From positions 168,230 to 232,229 of the forward strand of contig NZ_PCNZ01000002.1 in assembly GCF_002975175.1 (NCBI RefSeq): a stretch of DNA of 64,000 nucleotides. Reading direction: 5' to 3'. The stretch's first letter is position 1. Each line of letters begins with the position of its first letter. Made by a program: the position numbers and the translations under genes. The notes beneath the pieces are model-generated. The model made no database searches and was not told the origin of the DNA. It worked only from the letters and a program-made list of their open reading frames with translations. Below, piece by piece: positions 1 to 6,688 of the stretch. The DNA comes from Bacillus sp. MYb209. GTDB taxonomy: Bacteria; Bacillota; Bacilli; Bacillales; Bacillaceae_G.

Positions 1-30
1 TTTGAATACTTAACAGTGCTTTCTTAATGA

Positions 31-103
31 CCGCAAAAGTTCTTATGTGCGGTAAACTTTCCACTCAAAAGATTGGAAGGTTTACCGCCCGTTAGAACGG
101 GAT
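31..103. repeat. Structured intergenic sequence with three nested or adjacent inverted repeats
   Basis: Positions 50-63 and 74-87 form a 14-bp stem with one G-T pair, and 88-101 forms a second hairpin (CCCGTT, AG, AACGGG). CCGC at 31-35 can pair with GCGG at 49-52 as an alternative. The segment ends in GGGATAAG, resembling the GGGATAAA end of the bcr1 copies later in the window, but the rest does not match them. It may be another B. cereus-group intergenic repeat or the tail of an upstream transcript. No gene is visible in 1-322. Confidence 0.4.
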
Positions 104-175
104 AAGTATCTAGTATATATGAAAATCCTACACCCCCTCAATTGTAGTTTTCTTAATACTAGTTATGATATGGAT

Positions 176-209
176 GCAGTAGACACTCTTTTGTCTACTG
201 CTTTTTTTT
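176..209 (+). terminator. Rho-independent terminator
   Basis: A perfect 10-bp stem (176-185 with 192-201) has a six-base loop and is followed by eight T residues. It would end a transcript entering from the left of the window. Confidence 0.85.
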
Positions 210-322
210 GATATAATACACCTTTATAAGATTGAATTTTCTTTCTTTTTGAAACCTTTCTTGATATGAATTATTCAACACTTACGAAGTTTGAAATATA
301 TAGTTATGTAATGAGGTTCAAA

Positions 323-850
323 ATGATGGGAGTGAATAAAAGGATGTTCCATACAGATCGCTTACAATTTCGCAAATATACAATGGATGATTTACCATTT
401 TATGCTTCTTTATGGGGGGATGAGAAGGTAATGCGCTATATTGGAAATGGAACGTTAAAAACATATATGCAATGTAAAAAAAGTTTGGAGGAGAGGGTAC
501 TTCCAAATTATAAAAATGGTCTCGGTTTATTTGTAATGATTGAAAGGGAAACAGGGATACGAATTGGTCATGCAGGGCTTGTCAAGCAGAAGGTAGATGG
601 AAAGGAGGAAATTGAGATTGGCTATTGGCTACTTCCTAAGTATTGGGGGAAAGGGTATGCGAAAGAGGCTGCGGCAGCATTTCGAGACTATGGTTTTCAA
701 GCATTACAGATGAATAAATTAATTTCACTTATTAATCCGAACCACCCAGCTTCAATATTTGTTGCTAGAAAAACAGGGCTTAGTTATGAGAAAACAACCT
801 CATTTCATGAGATGGATGTTCTCGTTTATTCCATTAAGCGGGTTGGATGA
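323..850 (+). CDS. GNAT family N-acetyltransferase (RimJ/RimL-like)
   Basis: This is a predicted acyl-CoA-dependent N-acetyltransferase. The opening TDRLQFRKYTMDD and the later EIEIGYWLLPKYWGKGYAKEA are typical of RimJ/RimL-type GNAT proteins, where the R/Q-x-x-G-x-G/A acetyl-CoA loop appears here as WGKGYAKE. The C-terminal NPNHPASIFVARKTGL segment is also characteristic (N-x-x-S-x-x-V-x-x-K-x-G-F/L). The substrate cannot be told from sequence. I start at ATG 323, eight bases after a GAGG at 313-316; the reading frame is open back to 266, and ATG 344 is another option. It stands alone between a terminator and the next acetyltransferase gene. Confidence 0.8.
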   Translation: MMGVNKRMFHTDRLQFRKYTMDDLPFYASLWGDEKVMRYIGNGTLKTYMQCKKSLEERVLPNYKNGLGLFVMIERETGIRIGHAGLVKQKVDGKEEIEIGYWLLPKYWGKGYAKEAAAAFRDYGFQALQMNKLISLINPNHPASIFVARKTGLSYEKTTSFHEMDVLVYSIKRVG

Positions 851-906
851 AAAAGGTGAATTACATTTTTGGGAGAATGGTATATAAAAAATAAAGGAGG
901 GATTAC

Positions 907-1365
907 ATGTATATTTATCATAATGGACTAATTATTCGTGAAGGAACGAACGGTGTACCAGCATATGCGATTAAGACATTATTTGAAGATGCTGGCTGGA
1001 GTAATGATAATATCCCTTCTTGGCAAATTGAAAAGTTTACGATTGCATTTGAAAATTCAACATGGGCTTTCACAATTTGGGATGAAGAAGAAATGGTCGC
1101 GATGGTTAGAGTGATTTCTGATCAAATCATGGTTGCTAACATAGTAAATTTAGTTGTGAAGTGTGAGTATAGGGGAAAAGGGTTAGGTAAGAAACTTGTA
1201 GCACTTTGTTTACAAAAGCTTCCGCATGGCGATTGGTTTGCGCATACATCCGCTAACAATTTTGATTTTTATAGAAGTTGTGGTTTTGAAGTAAGAGAGT
1301 TATCAAGAAATGGAACATGTGCGTATTATGGGTATCAAGTGGCAAAAAAGGATGGGCATCGATAA
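907..1365 (+). CDS. GNAT family N-acetyltransferase
   Basis: This 152-residue single-domain protein has the GNAT acetyl-CoA binding loop CEYRGKGLGKKLV in its second half, followed by a region ending FYRSCGFEVR, the usual last strand-helix of the fold. An AAAGGAGGG ribosome-binding site precedes ATG 907, which fixes the start. The natural substrate is unknown. It lies 56 bases after another, unrelated GNAT gene; the two may be co-transcribed because no terminator separates them. Confidence 0.8.
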   Translation: MYIYHNGLIIREGTNGVPAYAIKTLFEDAGWSNDNIPSWQIEKFTIAFENSTWAFTIWDEEEMVAMVRVISDQIMVANIVNLVVKCEYRGKGLGKKLVALCLQKLPHGDWFAHTSANNFDFYRSCGFEVRELSRNGTCAYYGYQVAKKDGHR

Positions 1366-1476
1366 AATTATAAGGTAGTGAAGAAAAAGGATCGCTAGTT
1401 TAATAATATAAACTGAACTGAGACTTATTTTGTGATAAAATAAAAGAAAATTCAGTTTATTAAACGGGGGATAAAA

Positions 1477-1854
1477 ATGAATGTAAAAGTTGGGGATGTA
1501 TTTAAATACGAAAGAAGGTTTACCGAGGAAGAAGTTTTTGAATTTGCAAATATTACAGGCGATAAAGGTAGACATCATATGGAATATGATGAGAATGGAC
1601 GATTAATGGTTCATGGTCTATTGACTGCTAGCATTGGTACGAAAGTAGGAGAAGAGTTACATTACATAGCGAGGGAATTAGTAAGTGAGTTCATTAGACC
1701 AGTTTTTACAGGTGATACGATTACTTGTGAATTAACATTAACAAATATTGAGCAAATGGAAGGATATAAAAAAGTTTCAATTGAGTCAGTTTATCGCAAT
1801 CAACATGAAAAGACCGTACTAGTTGGGACAAGTTATGGAATTATAAGGGAATAA
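1477..1854 (+). CDS. MaoC-like hot-dog dehydratase/hydratase
   Basis: The 125-residue protein is one MaoC/(R)-specific enoyl-CoA hydratase-type hot-dog domain. The N-terminal RRFTEEEVFEFANITGDKGRHHME corresponds to the family pattern in which an Asp (GD) and a following His act on the enoyl-CoA, although here the usual D-x-N-P-x-H is degenerate (GDKGRHH). MVHGLLTASIG is the conserved substrate-cleft segment, and EFIRPVFTGDTI is the usual third strand. A reduction or change in hydratase activity is possible. Start ATG 1477 follows a GGGGG site. Terminator at 1855-1888. Confidence 0.7.
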   Translation: MNVKVGDVFKYERRFTEEEVFEFANITGDKGRHHMEYDENGRLMVHGLLTASIGTKVGEELHYIARELVSEFIRPVFTGDTITCELTLTNIEQMEGYKKVSIESVYRNQHEKTVLVGTSYGIIRE

Positions 1855-1888
1855 AAAAGAAGCCTGTTACGAAACAGGCTTCTTTTTT
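1855..1888. terminator. Bidirectional terminator between convergent genes
   Basis: AAGAAGCCTGTT and its complement flank a short loop, with A and T runs outside. It can end both the MaoC-like gene and the convergent regulator gene. Confidence 0.85.
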
Positions 1889-1893
1889 ATCAA

Positions 1894-2439
1894 TTAGTAA
1901 ACTCGTTTTCGATTTTCCGCATGACTAGAGATAAGTAATAGCGCAGATTCCTCACCTATATTACGAACAATATGAGGAACGCATGCATTCCAGGAGAAAG
2001 AATCACCTTCTTCTACAATTGCAATATCTTCACCATGTTGAACTTCTAGTTTTCCGCGTAATACAAGATGACACTCTTCGCCTTCATGAGCATTTGGCGA
2101 GTTTTCTTTCGGGAATCCGGCAGAAATTTCTACGAGATTTAGGCGAAGGCCACCTTGCTCCGCAACATGCTCAATTCTTTGTTCATCTTTTCCATACACA
2201 CTGTATTTACGCTCTTCTTTTTTTACAATTTTCAAACGATCTTTTTGTTCTAACAATAAATATGGAAGGGGAACATTTAAAAAATTAGCGATCATTTCTA
2301 AAGTTGAGATAGATGGTGATGTTTTATTGTTTTCAACCTGACTCATAAAGCCTTTAGAAAGACCTGTTCCTTCACAAATTTGGGCAATCGTAATTCCTCT
2401 ACGTTGACGAATTTCACGAATCGCAGAACCGATATTCAT
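1894..2439 (-). CDS. XRE-family regulator with C-terminal cupin domain
   Basis: This 181-residue transcription factor has an N-terminal helix-turn-helix (residues about 5-60: IREIRQRRGITIAQIC, then TGLSKGFMSQVENNK) and a C-terminal cupin barrel (about 105-175; HEGEECHLVLRGKLEV and EEGDSFSW motifs). Such proteins often sense a small ligand through the cupin. The start at 2439 is set by AAGGAG nine bases upstream; the frame is open further but has no site. It is divergent from catDE, so it is the obvious candidate local regulator of that pair, which is inference. Its intergenic region carries a perfect operator-like palindrome. Confidence 0.85.
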   Translation of the reverse strand: MNIGSAIREIRQRRGITIAQICEGTGLSKGFMSQVENNKTSPSISTLEMIANFLNVPLPYLLLEQKDRLKIVKKEERKYSVYGKDEQRIEHVAEQGGLRLNLVEISAGFPKENSPNAHEGEECHLVLRGKLEVQHGEDIAIVEEGDSFSWNACVPHIVRNIGEESALLLISSHAENRKRVY

Positions 2440-2540
2440 AAAATCATGCTCCTTTTTGTAAACAACTATTTGTATCATAGCAAAAAAAATATATTTTTTC
2501 TCATGAAAAATGAATTGACGAATAAAAATAATTAGTGTAT

Positions 2541-2578
2541 GTTTTGTAATGTGAATAAAAGTTTTGTATAACAAAACT
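2541..2578 (+). promoter_or_regulatory. catDE promoter with overlapping palindromic operator
   Basis: TTGTAA (2544-2549) and TATAAC (2567-2572) are 17 bases apart. The -10 lies inside a perfect palindrome, AGTTTTGT (2560-2567) and ACAAAACT (2571-2578). A second GTTTTGTA at 2541-2548 repeats the left half exactly 20 bp upstream, two helical turns away. The layout fits a repressor site; the binding protein is not known from sequence. Confidence 0.55.
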
Positions 2579-2595
2579 GCAAAGGAGAGAAAGAA

Positions 2596-3000
2596 ATGAA
2601 TCAACATATTGGTAACTTAATTATTCGTATCGTGTTAGGGGTAACGTTCTTTATGCACGGTTTAACAAAATTCCAATCGGGAATTGACAATATTGCAGGG
2701 TGGTTCACAAGCATTGGTTTACCAGGAGGACTTGCATACGGTGTAGCAACAGTGGAATTAGTTGGTGGTCTATTGTTAATTCTAGGTTTAGGTGTAAGAT
2801 ATATTGGATTATTATTTGCACTTGTTATGGTTGGAGCAATTGTAAAAGTGAAATGGTCAGCTGGTTTATTAGGAGATGGAAAAAATCCTGGCTTCGAATT
2901 AGAACTTGCATTGTTAGCGATGGGTGCGTACTTATTTGTTGCGAAAGCTGATGGTTTTGTAGATAATTTCTTAAAAGAGAAAATGTCAAAGAAGAACTAA
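2596..3000 (+). CDS. catD: DoxX family membrane protein CatD
   Basis: This 134-residue DoxX family protein has four predicted membrane segments (about residues 8-24, 47-67, 70-88, 102-118). In B. subtilis the catDE operon pairs a DoxX protein with a catechol dioxygenase and is induced by catechol and quinones. The same pair and order are seen here, 21 bases apart, so I assign catD from context and family. The biochemical role of DoxX proteins is poorly known; they are linked to thiol and quinone stress. An AAAGGAGAG site precedes ATG 2596. Confidence 0.8.
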   Translation: MNQHIGNLIIRIVLGVTFFMHGLTKFQSGIDNIAGWFTSIGLPGGLAYGVATVELVGGLLLILGLGVRYIGLLFALVMVGAIVKVKWSAGLLGDGKNPGFELELALLAMGAYLFVAKADGFVDNFLKEKMSKKN

Positions 3001-3021
3001 TTTAAATGGGGGTATAACAAG

Positions 3022-3879
3022 ATGAGCTTTCAACTTCATCCCGAAACAACACTTGGTGTTGTTCATTTATACGTATCAAATATAAAGAAATCACTAGAGT
3101 TTTATACAGAAGTATTAAGTATGAAAGTGCTAAAAGAAGAGGAAACAGTCGTTACATTTGGGAATGAAAATGAAGAACCACTCCTTATCATTGAAGAAAA
3201 GAAAGAAGCTTTACCAAAGCAAAGAGGGAGAACAGGGTTATATCATTACGCAATTTTATTACCAAACAGACAGGACTTAGCGAACATTCTTCGTCATCTT
3301 GTAGAGATGGTATATCCACTGCACGGCGGAGCCGACCATTACTTTAGTGAAGCTCTTTATTTAGCTGATCCAGATGGAAACGGGATTGAAATTTATCATG
3401 ATCGCCAAAAAGAAGTTTGGCGTGATGAGAATGGAGAGCTACCATTTGTTAGTAACCCATTAGCTGGTGAAGAATTATTGCAGCAAGGAAGTACATGGAA
3501 CGGCTTCCCAGTTGGTACTGTGATGGGGCATATTCATTTCCATGCAGCTGACTTAGAAGAAGCGAAACGCTTCTATGTCGATGGTTTAGGTTTTGATGTA
3601 ACGATCCCAGCTCGTAATGGAGCGTTGTTCGTATCAGCTGGTGGTTATCATCACCATATCGGTTTAAATACATGGCAAGGTGAAGGGATACCACCGCAAA
3701 TGCCAAATTCCGTTGGCTTAAAATATTTCACAATTATACTAGCAGATGAAAAACAAAAAGAGCAAGTGTGTGAAAGCTTAAAATATATTGGCGTAGTTGC
3801 TACGTATAAAGATGGAATATTACAGGCCAAGGATCCGTTTGGACATTGTATACATTTTAAAGTAAAAGGAGAAGCCTAA
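3022..3879 (+). CDS. catE: Catechol 2,3-dioxygenase CatE (two VOC domains)
   Basis: The 285-residue protein has two vicinal-oxygen-chelate halves: residues about 10-130 (GVVHLYVSNIKKSLEFYTEVL) and about 165-280 (MGHIHFHAADLEEAKRFYV). Type I extradiol dioxygenases bind Fe(II) through two His and one Glu; candidates visible are the His of GHIHFHA and of HHHIGLNTW and a Glu near the C-terminus, though the exact set needs alignment. It matches B. subtilis CatE (YfiE), which cleaves catechol for detoxification. It is the second gene of the catD operon, and its stop codon lies inside the terminator hairpin. Confidence 0.85.
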   Translation: MSFQLHPETTLGVVHLYVSNIKKSLEFYTEVLSMKVLKEEETVVTFGNENEEPLLIIEEKKEALPKQRGRTGLYHYAILLPNRQDLANILRHLVEMVYPLHGGADHYFSEALYLADPDGNGIEIYHDRQKEVWRDENGELPFVSNPLAGEELLQQGSTWNGFPVGTVMGHIHFHAADLEEAKRFYVDGLGFDVTIPARNGALFVSAGGYHHHIGLNTWQGEGIPPQMPNSVGLKYFTIILADEKQKEQVCESLKYIGVVATYKDGILQAKDPFGHCIHFKVKGEA

Positions 3880-3899
3880 TTAAAGGCTTCTCTTTTTTT
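3866..3899 (+). terminator. Terminator of catDE
   Basis: GAGAAGCCT (3869-3877) pairs perfectly with AGGCTTCTC (3884-3892), followed by a T run. It is compact enough to include the catE stop codon, and it ends at the convergent phhB stop. Confidence 0.85.
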
Positions 3900-4212
3900 A
3901 CTTTCTTATAATAGCTTTTTCATTTTGTAAAAATAGTTCATCAAATTGTTTTGCAAGATCAAAGTCTAGTTTTGTTAAGCCTTTTGCATTCCATGATGAC
4001 AAAGTAATAATGACTGCTTTATACTGGATAAGGATAAATGGGTGGTGATTATGATCTTCTGATAGTTTGGCGGCTTCAGAGACAAATTCGACTCCTTTTA
4101 AGTAGTCGGAAAACATATATTTTCTTTCAATCCATTTTTCATCTTTCACTACCCATTTATCTAACTTCGCTAATTCCTCATGTACTTCTTCGTCAGTTAA
4201 TCGTAGCATCAT
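3898..4212 (-). CDS. phhB: Pterin-4a-carbinolamine dehydratase
   Basis: This 104-residue PCD/DCoH-type protein recycles the pterin cofactor oxidised by aromatic amino acid hydroxylases. The conserved family segment [23 protein letters not shown] is visible, carrying the [E/D]-x-x-H-H-P core (residues about 60-66). ATG 4212 has AAGGA eight bases upstream. The gene overlaps the 3' end of phhA by 20 bases, so translational coupling is likely and the two enzymes act as one unit. Confidence 0.92.
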   Translation of the reverse strand: MMLRLTDEEVHEELAKLDKWVVKDEKWIERKYMFSDYLKGVEFVSEAAKLSEDHNHHPFILIQYKAVIITLSSWNAKGLTKLDFDLAKQFDELFLQNEKAIIRK

Positions 4213-5947
4213 TTTTCACATCCTTTATTGGAAGTAATGCAAGCCCGTTAGTAATAAGGCGTGTTACAGCTTCGTCAGTTGTGAAAGTAGAAAGTTGCTT
4301 TAATAAAACTGTTGATGTTTCGTGTCCTTTGTTATGCTCTAAAAGCAATTCTAAAATTTCAAGACGAAGCAACCATTCTTTCGGATAAAATGTATTTAAT
4401 ACTTCTTGAATTGCTATTAATTGATCGACATGTGCGTCGTGTAAAATACCTTCACCTCGAATATCTCGAACTGTTTGATACATATGTTCAAGTTCATTCA
4501 GTACAAGTGGAGCAGGAATTTCTTGTACTTCTTCATCCAATGGGAAAAATGCTGCTGCATCTGCGGCACCTGGGAATACGGAAGTAATTGCTGAACCAAC
4601 AGCCATATCAAATGCGCCCCATGAAGCATCAAATAATAAACGGTCTTTATAAGTAACTGTACAATCTATAAAGGAGATAAGAGCAATTTTCTTATCGCTT
4701 TTTACGATATCTGTTACTGTTCCTTTTACATGAATCCCACTTGCAAAAGTAAACTCTGCACTATTTCCAATTATAATGCCTAATGACTGTAACTTTTCTT
4801 CTGTACAATCTTCTAATGCGATATTACCATCTAGTAATCCGACCGGTGTACCAAATCCATCTTTGTGTACAGATGTAGAGTGATTCACCAATTGTTTATG
4901 ATTAATTGCTAATGCAGTTGGTGTATTTGTTCTCATGTAAATGACTTCACCAGTATCATTTTTAATTGTCTCTGTAAATGTACCGGTAATTTGTAATCCG
5001 CTACTTAGCTCAGTTGTAGCATGGTTTTCGGAGCGAATTGCTTTTTCTAATCCTTCTGTGCCACCTGTTTTGAATGCCATCGTTTCAGAGAACTTCTCAA
5101 GTGCCTCAGTCAACTCTTCAAATGATTCACAAACAAAGAGCTGTGGCTGCATTTTTGTCACGTCATAAGTTGTCCCTGTGCAAGCTTCAATTGAGAATGG
5201 AACTTTTTCTACAGCATCTGTTAAGCAATGCTTGCTTTCACCAACAGAAGAAAGGAGACCAGCACCGTAGATTTTTGGATCGTCTATATTTCCAATCAAT
5301 CCGTATTCCACTGTCCACCAGAAAAGACGTGAAATTTGTTCTGCTTCTGATAAACCAGAAACTAAGTTTTGTTTTTCGATTACAGTATTTTCAGCAACTG
5401 CAACTTCTTCAGGTGTAGAAGTCGGGCTTTCTTTTACAATCGTTAATGTACGAACAGCTTCAAAAGCCTCATGTTCTTCTTTTGTTGAGAAAGCTTTCGC
5501 TCCAATTTGTCCAAAGCGCTTCACATATTTTGCATATGTAGAATCAAGTAAAATCGGTGCGTGTCCTGCTGCTTCATGAACGATATCAGGAGCAGGTGTA
5601 TACTCGATATTTTCTACTTTACGAATATCTGTTGCGATTGGTAGTAATCCGTGCCCCTGAAAATCGAAGAATGCTACGCCGGGAATAAGTCCGTCAATCG
5701 TTACAGCTCCCCAGCCGCTTGGTGCTAAGCAGTCATTCATTTCTTCTACTTTTGGAATTGCATCTATATTAATACCAGATGATTGTAGTCCGTTAACATA
5801 GGATGGATGAGCAACATCTTTTAAAAAGCTATGGTTTTGTCTCATAATATAACGCCAAACAGCGTGATTCACCGGCGTGTATTGATCATAATGCTGTGTG
5901 GATACGAATGGTTTTAAATGTGATGGAATTTCTGTTTTCTTTGTCAT
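4193..5947 (-). CDS. phhA: Phenylalanine 4-monooxygenase, long form
   Basis: This tetrahydropterin-dependent hydroxylase converts phenylalanine to tyrosine. The iron ligands can be seen: His124 and His129 in [11 protein letters not shown] and Glu214 in [11 protein letters not shown], with PSGWGAV and GLIPGVAFF upstream. The catalytic part ends near residue 290. About 290 further residues have no resemblance I recognise to the short bacterial enzymes (about 260-300 residues). The start ATG 5947 follows AAGGAGG. Expression is predicted to be controlled by two tandem T-box leaders that read a Tyr codon, making this a tyrosine supply route rather than only a phenylalanine degradation route. Confidence 0.93.
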   Translation of the reverse strand: MTKKTEIPSHLKPFVSTQHYDQYTPVNHAVWRYIMRQNHSFLKDVAHPSYVNGLQSSGINIDAIPKVEEMNDCLAPSGWGAVTIDGLIPGVAFFDFQGHGLLPIATDIRKVENIEYTPAPDIVHEAAGHAPILLDSTYAKYVKRFGQIGAKAFSTKEEHEAFEAVRTLTIVKESPTSTPEEVAVAENTVIEKQNLVSGLSEAEQISRLFWWTVEYGLIGNIDDPKIYGAGLLSSVGESKHCLTDAVEKVPFSIEACTGTTYDVTKMQPQLFVCESFEELTEALEKFSETMAFKTGGTEGLEKAIRSENHATTELSSGLQITGTFTETIKNDTGEVIYMRTNTPTALAINHKQLVNHSTSVHKDGFGTPVGLLDGNIALEDCTEEKLQSLGIIIGNSAEFTFASGIHVKGTVTDIVKSDKKIALISFIDCTVTYKDRLLFDASWGAFDMAVGSAITSVFPGAADAAAFFPLDEEVQEIPAPLVLNELEHMYQTVRDIRGEGILHDAHVDQLIAIQEVLNTFYPKEWLLRLEILELLLEHNKGHETSTVLLKQLSTFTTDEAVTRLITNGLALLPIKDVKNDATIN

Positions 5948-6018
5948 TTAGACATCCTCCTTTTTCTCTATAAAAATGAATACCGGTTCGTATAGATTGC
6001 ACCACCTCCTTTTATAAT

Positions 6019-6032
6019 TGTAAGCGCTTATA
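6019..6032. promoter_or_regulatory. Possible CcpA (cre) site in the phhA leader
   Basis: TGTAAGCGCTTATA matches the cre consensus TGWAANCGNTNWCA at all but one position (T for C). It lies downstream of both T-box terminators and 71 bases before the phhA start, where CcpA could act as a roadblock. One-mismatch sites are not rare, so this is tentative. Confidence 0.4.
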
Positions 6033-6085
6033 AAATTTTATCATAAGATTCGGAATTATTTAACATTTGTTTCTGTGAGAAATAG

Positions 6086-6345
6086 AAAAAGCCCCTATCG
6101 GAAAATCCGATAGGGGCGAAAAAATCGCGGTACCACCCTATTTGTAAGCGGAAAATATACTTACATCTCAATTAATGATAACGGAAAAACTCCGTCTTTT
6201 CCTTCATGCGTACAAGCACTACGAAAAAGAAGCTCCAGAATTGTAATTCGTACTTATATATGTGCTAATTTCCACCGACCACTAGCTCTCTGTAACAGGG
6301 ATATAATATACTACTGCGATTCTTTCAACGCGTATATATGAAATT
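6086..6345 (-). promoter_or_regulatory. T-box riboswitch 2 (tyrosine specifier), proximal to phhA
   Basis: Read on the minus strand, a stem I region leads to GAATTACAATTCTGGAGC with specifier codon TAC (6243-6245), then the T-box core AGGGTGGTACCGCG (6126-6139), then a terminator whose 13-bp stem GCCCCTATCGGA is followed by T residues (6086-6117). Uncharged tRNA-Tyr should stabilise the antiterminator and allow read-through into phhA. It is the second of two leaders in series. Confidence 0.92.
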
Positions 6346-6364
6346 GTATAAAAGGGAAGGACGC

Positions 6365-6640
6365 AAAAAAGCCCCTATCGGAAAATCCGATAGGGACGAT
6401 AAAAATCGCGGTACCACCCTAATTGTAAACAGAAAAATTGTTTACCACTCACTTTAAGATAACGGAAAACTCCGTCTTTCTCTTCATGCATTATGTGCAC
6501 TACGGGAAAGAAGCTCCAGAATTGTAATTCACGCTTGTATGTGTACTGATTCGCACCAACCATCAGTTCTCTGAAACAGGGATATAAGTCGCTACTAGTA
6601 TTCCTTCAAAGCCGATATATAATTCGTTCAACTAAACTAT
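6365..6640 (-). promoter_or_regulatory. T-box riboswitch 1 (tyrosine specifier), distal to phhA
   Basis: This is a complete second leader of the same design, nearer the promoter: specifier TAC at 6524-6526 in the same GAATTACAATTCTGG context, T-box core AGGGTGGTACCGCG at 6407-6420, and a terminator with a T run at 6365-6397. Stem I contains the GGTTGGTG-type segment near 6556-6563. The polymerase must pass both terminators, which should make the response to uncharged tRNA-Tyr steeper and tighter than one leader would. Confidence 0.92.
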
Positions 6641-6647
6641 GTTTTGT

Positions 6648-6677
6648 ATTATAAAACTATATTTAAAAGCTTGTCAA
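6648..6677 (-). promoter_or_regulatory. Sigma-A promoter of the phhAB leader
   Basis: On the minus strand a perfect TTGACA (6672-6677) and a perfect TATAAT (6648-6653) are separated by 18 bases. It is a strong constitutive promoter, consistent with control being exerted downstream by the T-boxes. The -35 lies 12 bases from the protease stop codon. Confidence 0.85.
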
Positions 6678-6688
6678 CAATAATTTTA

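Noticed and set aside
6003-6014. A second strong Shine-Dalgarno-like sequence upstream of phhA
   Set aside because: AAAAGGAGGTGG has no start codon at normal spacing; the GTG that follows is too close and its frame resembles nothing. The site at AAGGAGG before ATG 5947 is the real one.
6375-6563. Open frame of 62 codons on the minus strand
   Set aside because: It lies wholly within T-box leader 1, whose RNA structure explains the sequence.
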